DNA from: an uncultured Bacteroidia bacterium
GTDB taxonomy: Bacteria; Bacteroidota; Bacteroidia; Bacteroidales; F082
Direction of reading: 5' to 3'
Assembly (NCBI GenBank): GCA_902774365.1
Contig: CACYHX010000016.1
Coordinates: forward strand, 1-53,450
Length of the DNA stretch: 53,450 nucleotides
Below, piece after piece: positions 51,976 to 53,450 of this stretch; positions within the stretch are counted from its first letter, which is position 1; each line of letters starts with the position of its first letter. Both the position numbers and the translations under genes were made by a program. The notes beneath the pieces were generated by a model. The model saw only the letters and a program-made list of their open reading frames with translations, was not told the DNA's origin and did not search any database.

Positions 51976-53450
51976 ATGTACAAAATCGAAAAACACCCCA
52001 TCTTGGACATCCCGCAGGAAGACCTTGTGGAATTCCAATATGAAGGCAAGACCGTCAAAGGTCAGCGTGGCAAGACCATCGCCGCCGCCGTGCGCCGCAT
52101 CGACAAGGAGGACACCATCCTTCCCGAGCCCAAGGAGCAACAGCCCCGCGAGGTGAAGGTCTACAAGACCCAGGTCGCCATCATCGGTGCCGGTCCTGCA
52201 GGTCTCGCCTGCCGCGAGCAACTCAACGCCTTCGGCATCAGCAATATCGTCGTCGACAACAACGCCAACATCGGCGGTCAGTTCAACATGCAAACCCACC
52301 AGTTCTTCTTCTTCGAGAAGGAGAAGAAATTCGGCGGCATGCGTGGCTTCGACATCGCCAAGACCCTGGCAGGCGACAACCACGAAGGCATCCTGCTGAA
52401 CAATACCGTTTGGGACCTGCTTGAAGGCGGTCGCGTGGCCATCAAGAACATCGTCACTGGCGAGATTGGCTACATCGATGCTCAACATCTCGTGGTCGCC
52501 ACGGGTGCCGTGCCGTTCATGCCGACCTTCGAGAACGACGACGTGCCGGGCGTATACACCGCCGCCGTGTTCCAGAAGATGATGAACCAAGAGCACACCT
52601 TACTCGGTAAGAAAGTCCTCACCGTGGGCGCAGGCAACATCGGCTACCTGACCTCCTACCAAGGCATGCAGGCTGGCGCCACCATCAAGGCCATCATCGA
52701 GGCCATGCCCCGCGAAGGCGGCTTCCCCGTGCAGGCCAACCGTGTGCGCCGTCTCGGCATCCCGATCATGACCAGCTATGTCCTGGTGCGTGCCATCCCC
52801 AATGCCGACTACACCGGCATCACGGGTGCCGTCATCGCCAAGTGCGAGAACTTCAAGGCCATCCCTGGCACTGAGCAAGTCATTGACGACATCGACATCA
52901 TCAACATCTGCACCGGCCTCATCCCCGACAACCAACTGTTGGTGAAAGGCCGCGAGGTCTTCGGCCTCAACACCTACGGTGCCGGCGACGCCATCCGCAT
53001 CGGCGAAGGCACCAGCGCCGTACTGCGTGGTAAACAAGTCGCCTACGAGGTGGCCCAAGCCATCGGCGTGCGTTTCAACTACGACGATTATCTCGAGATT
53101 TCGAGACAATATATCGACTCGCAACAGCATCCTGTGCGTCTCCTCGAGAAGCCCAACCTGCCCACGCCCGAGCGCATGATGCAGAAGGCTTTCGTGCAGG
53201 CCGACTGCCTCTATGGCTTCGCCTGCAACCCCTGCTCGTTCAGCTGCCCGCAAGGCGCCATCACCAAGCCGTCCACCAGCAGCACGCCGACCATCGACTA
53301 CAACAAGTGCATCGGCTGTATGCTGTGTGTCTCCAGCTGCCCGGGTCTGGCCATCTTCGGCTACGACGTGCAGAAGTCGACCTGCTTCCTGCCCATCGAG
53401 TATGAAGCACAAGAAGGCGCAGAGGTCTATCTCGTCGACAACGACGGCCA
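51976..53450 (+). CDS. FAD-dependent oxidoreductase with Fe-S clusters (partial, 3' end outside window)
   Basis: At least 491 residues, open at the right edge. The N-terminus (MYKIEKHPILDIPQEDLVEF) resembles the [2Fe-2S]-like domain of HcnA/sarcosine oxidase-type enzymes, but its cysteines are missing. A dinucleotide fold VAIIGAGPAGLACRE (about 67-81) binds FAD, and a second, LTVGAGNIGYLTS (about 215-228), is the NAD-type site. Near 415-460 are CLYGFACNPCSFSCP and CIGCMLCVSSCP, two cysteine sets able to bind [4Fe-4S] clusters. This resembles the electron-transfer subunit of amino-acid dehydrogenases (HcnB/proline dehydrogenase type) or related anaerobic oxidoreductases; the substrate is unknown. 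Confidence 0.8.
   Translation, partial: MYKIEKHPILDIPQEDLVEFQYEGKTVKGQRGKTIAAAVRRIDKEDTILPEPKEQQPREVKVYKTQVAIIGAGPAGLACREQLNAFGISNIVVDNNANIGGQFNMQTHQFFFFEKEKKFGGMRGFDIAKTLAGDNHEGILLNNTVWDLLEGGRVAIKNIVTGEIGYIDAQHLVVATGAVPFMPTFENDDVPGVYTAAVFQKMMNQEHTLLGKKVLTVGAGNIGYLTSYQGMQAGATIKAIIEAMPREGGFPVQANRVRRLGIPIMTSYVLVRAIPNADYTGITGAVIAKCENFKAIPGTEQVIDDIDIINICTGLIPDNQLLVKGREVFGLNTYGAGDAIRIGEGTSAVLRGKQVAYEVAQAIGVRFNYDDYLEISRQYIDSQQHPVRLLEKPNLPTPERMMQKAFVQADCLYGFACNPCSFSCPQGAITKPSTSSTPTIDYNKCIGCMLCVSSCPGLAIFGYDVQKSTCFLPIEYEAQEGAEVYLVDNDG

Noticed and set aside
51788-52156. A 122-codon plus-strand frame
   Set aside because: It begins in the family C repeat and is out of phase with the well-supported oxidoreductase frame starting at 51976.

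Overview
The window looks like chromosomal DNA from a Bacteroidota, order Bacteroidales. It carries many TAnnTTTG -7 promoter boxes, several with a TTG about 20 bases upstream. Ribosome binding sites are not conspicuous. It also has a complete Bat (batA-E) aerotolerance operon with MoxR and DUF58 partners, type IX secretion (T9SS) C-terminal sorting domains, a GldA-type ATPase and the linked set ftsX - DUF3098 - uppP - truB - queA. Core genes are GC-rich and intergenic DNA is AT-rich. A few AT-rich accessory genes stand out: hicBA, a GIY-YIG protein, an ORF6N protein, a PBECR-like nuclease and parts of two secreted proteins.

Layout. 1-6.4 kb: rpsI/rplM, gldA, an HdeD-like membrane protein, metK behind a SAM-II-like riboswitch, then on the minus strand hicBA-ruvX-def-lipoprotein and tRNA-His. 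6.4-16.2 kb: an OppC-type permease, tRNA-Leu-tig-clpP-clpX, a DUF4294 protein, cvpA, an M64 peptidase, a GIY-YIG protein and a double-ATPase OppDF protein. 16.2-23.8 kb: a repeat-rich gap, a small anchored protein, a large T9SS protein, an M49-like lipoprotein, an ORF6N/PLD protein and queA. 23.8-27 kb: truB, uppP, DUF3098, ftsX. 27-35.5 kb: a biotin-dependent acyl-CoA carboxylase (mccB and mccA) with an acyl-CoA dehydrogenase, and between them a GH97 glycosidase and rlmN. 35.6-48.1 kb: a T9SS beta-propeller protein, then the moxR-DUF58-DUF4381-like-batA-B-C-D-E operon on the minus strand. 48.2-53.4 kb: a probable small RNA convergent with a PBECR-like nuclease gene, a T9SS protein, lysC and the start of an FAD/Fe-S oxidoreductase.

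The most striking theme is short palindromic repeats. At least five families occur, and several copies have entered genes: one in frame inside the OppC-type permease, one in frame inside the OppDF ATPase, one forming the C-terminus of RuvX, and one apparently disturbing the start of moxR. Intrinsic terminators also double as coding sequence for convergent genes (cvpA and the PBECR gene). The best candidate for something undescribed is the approximately 115-nt RNA at 48311-48423. It has its own promoter, a closing helix and a terminator, and its 3' end is antisense to the 3' end of the PBECR-like nuclease gene. No CRISPR array, transposase or phage structural gene was seen. All assignments come from reading the sequence; no database search was run.
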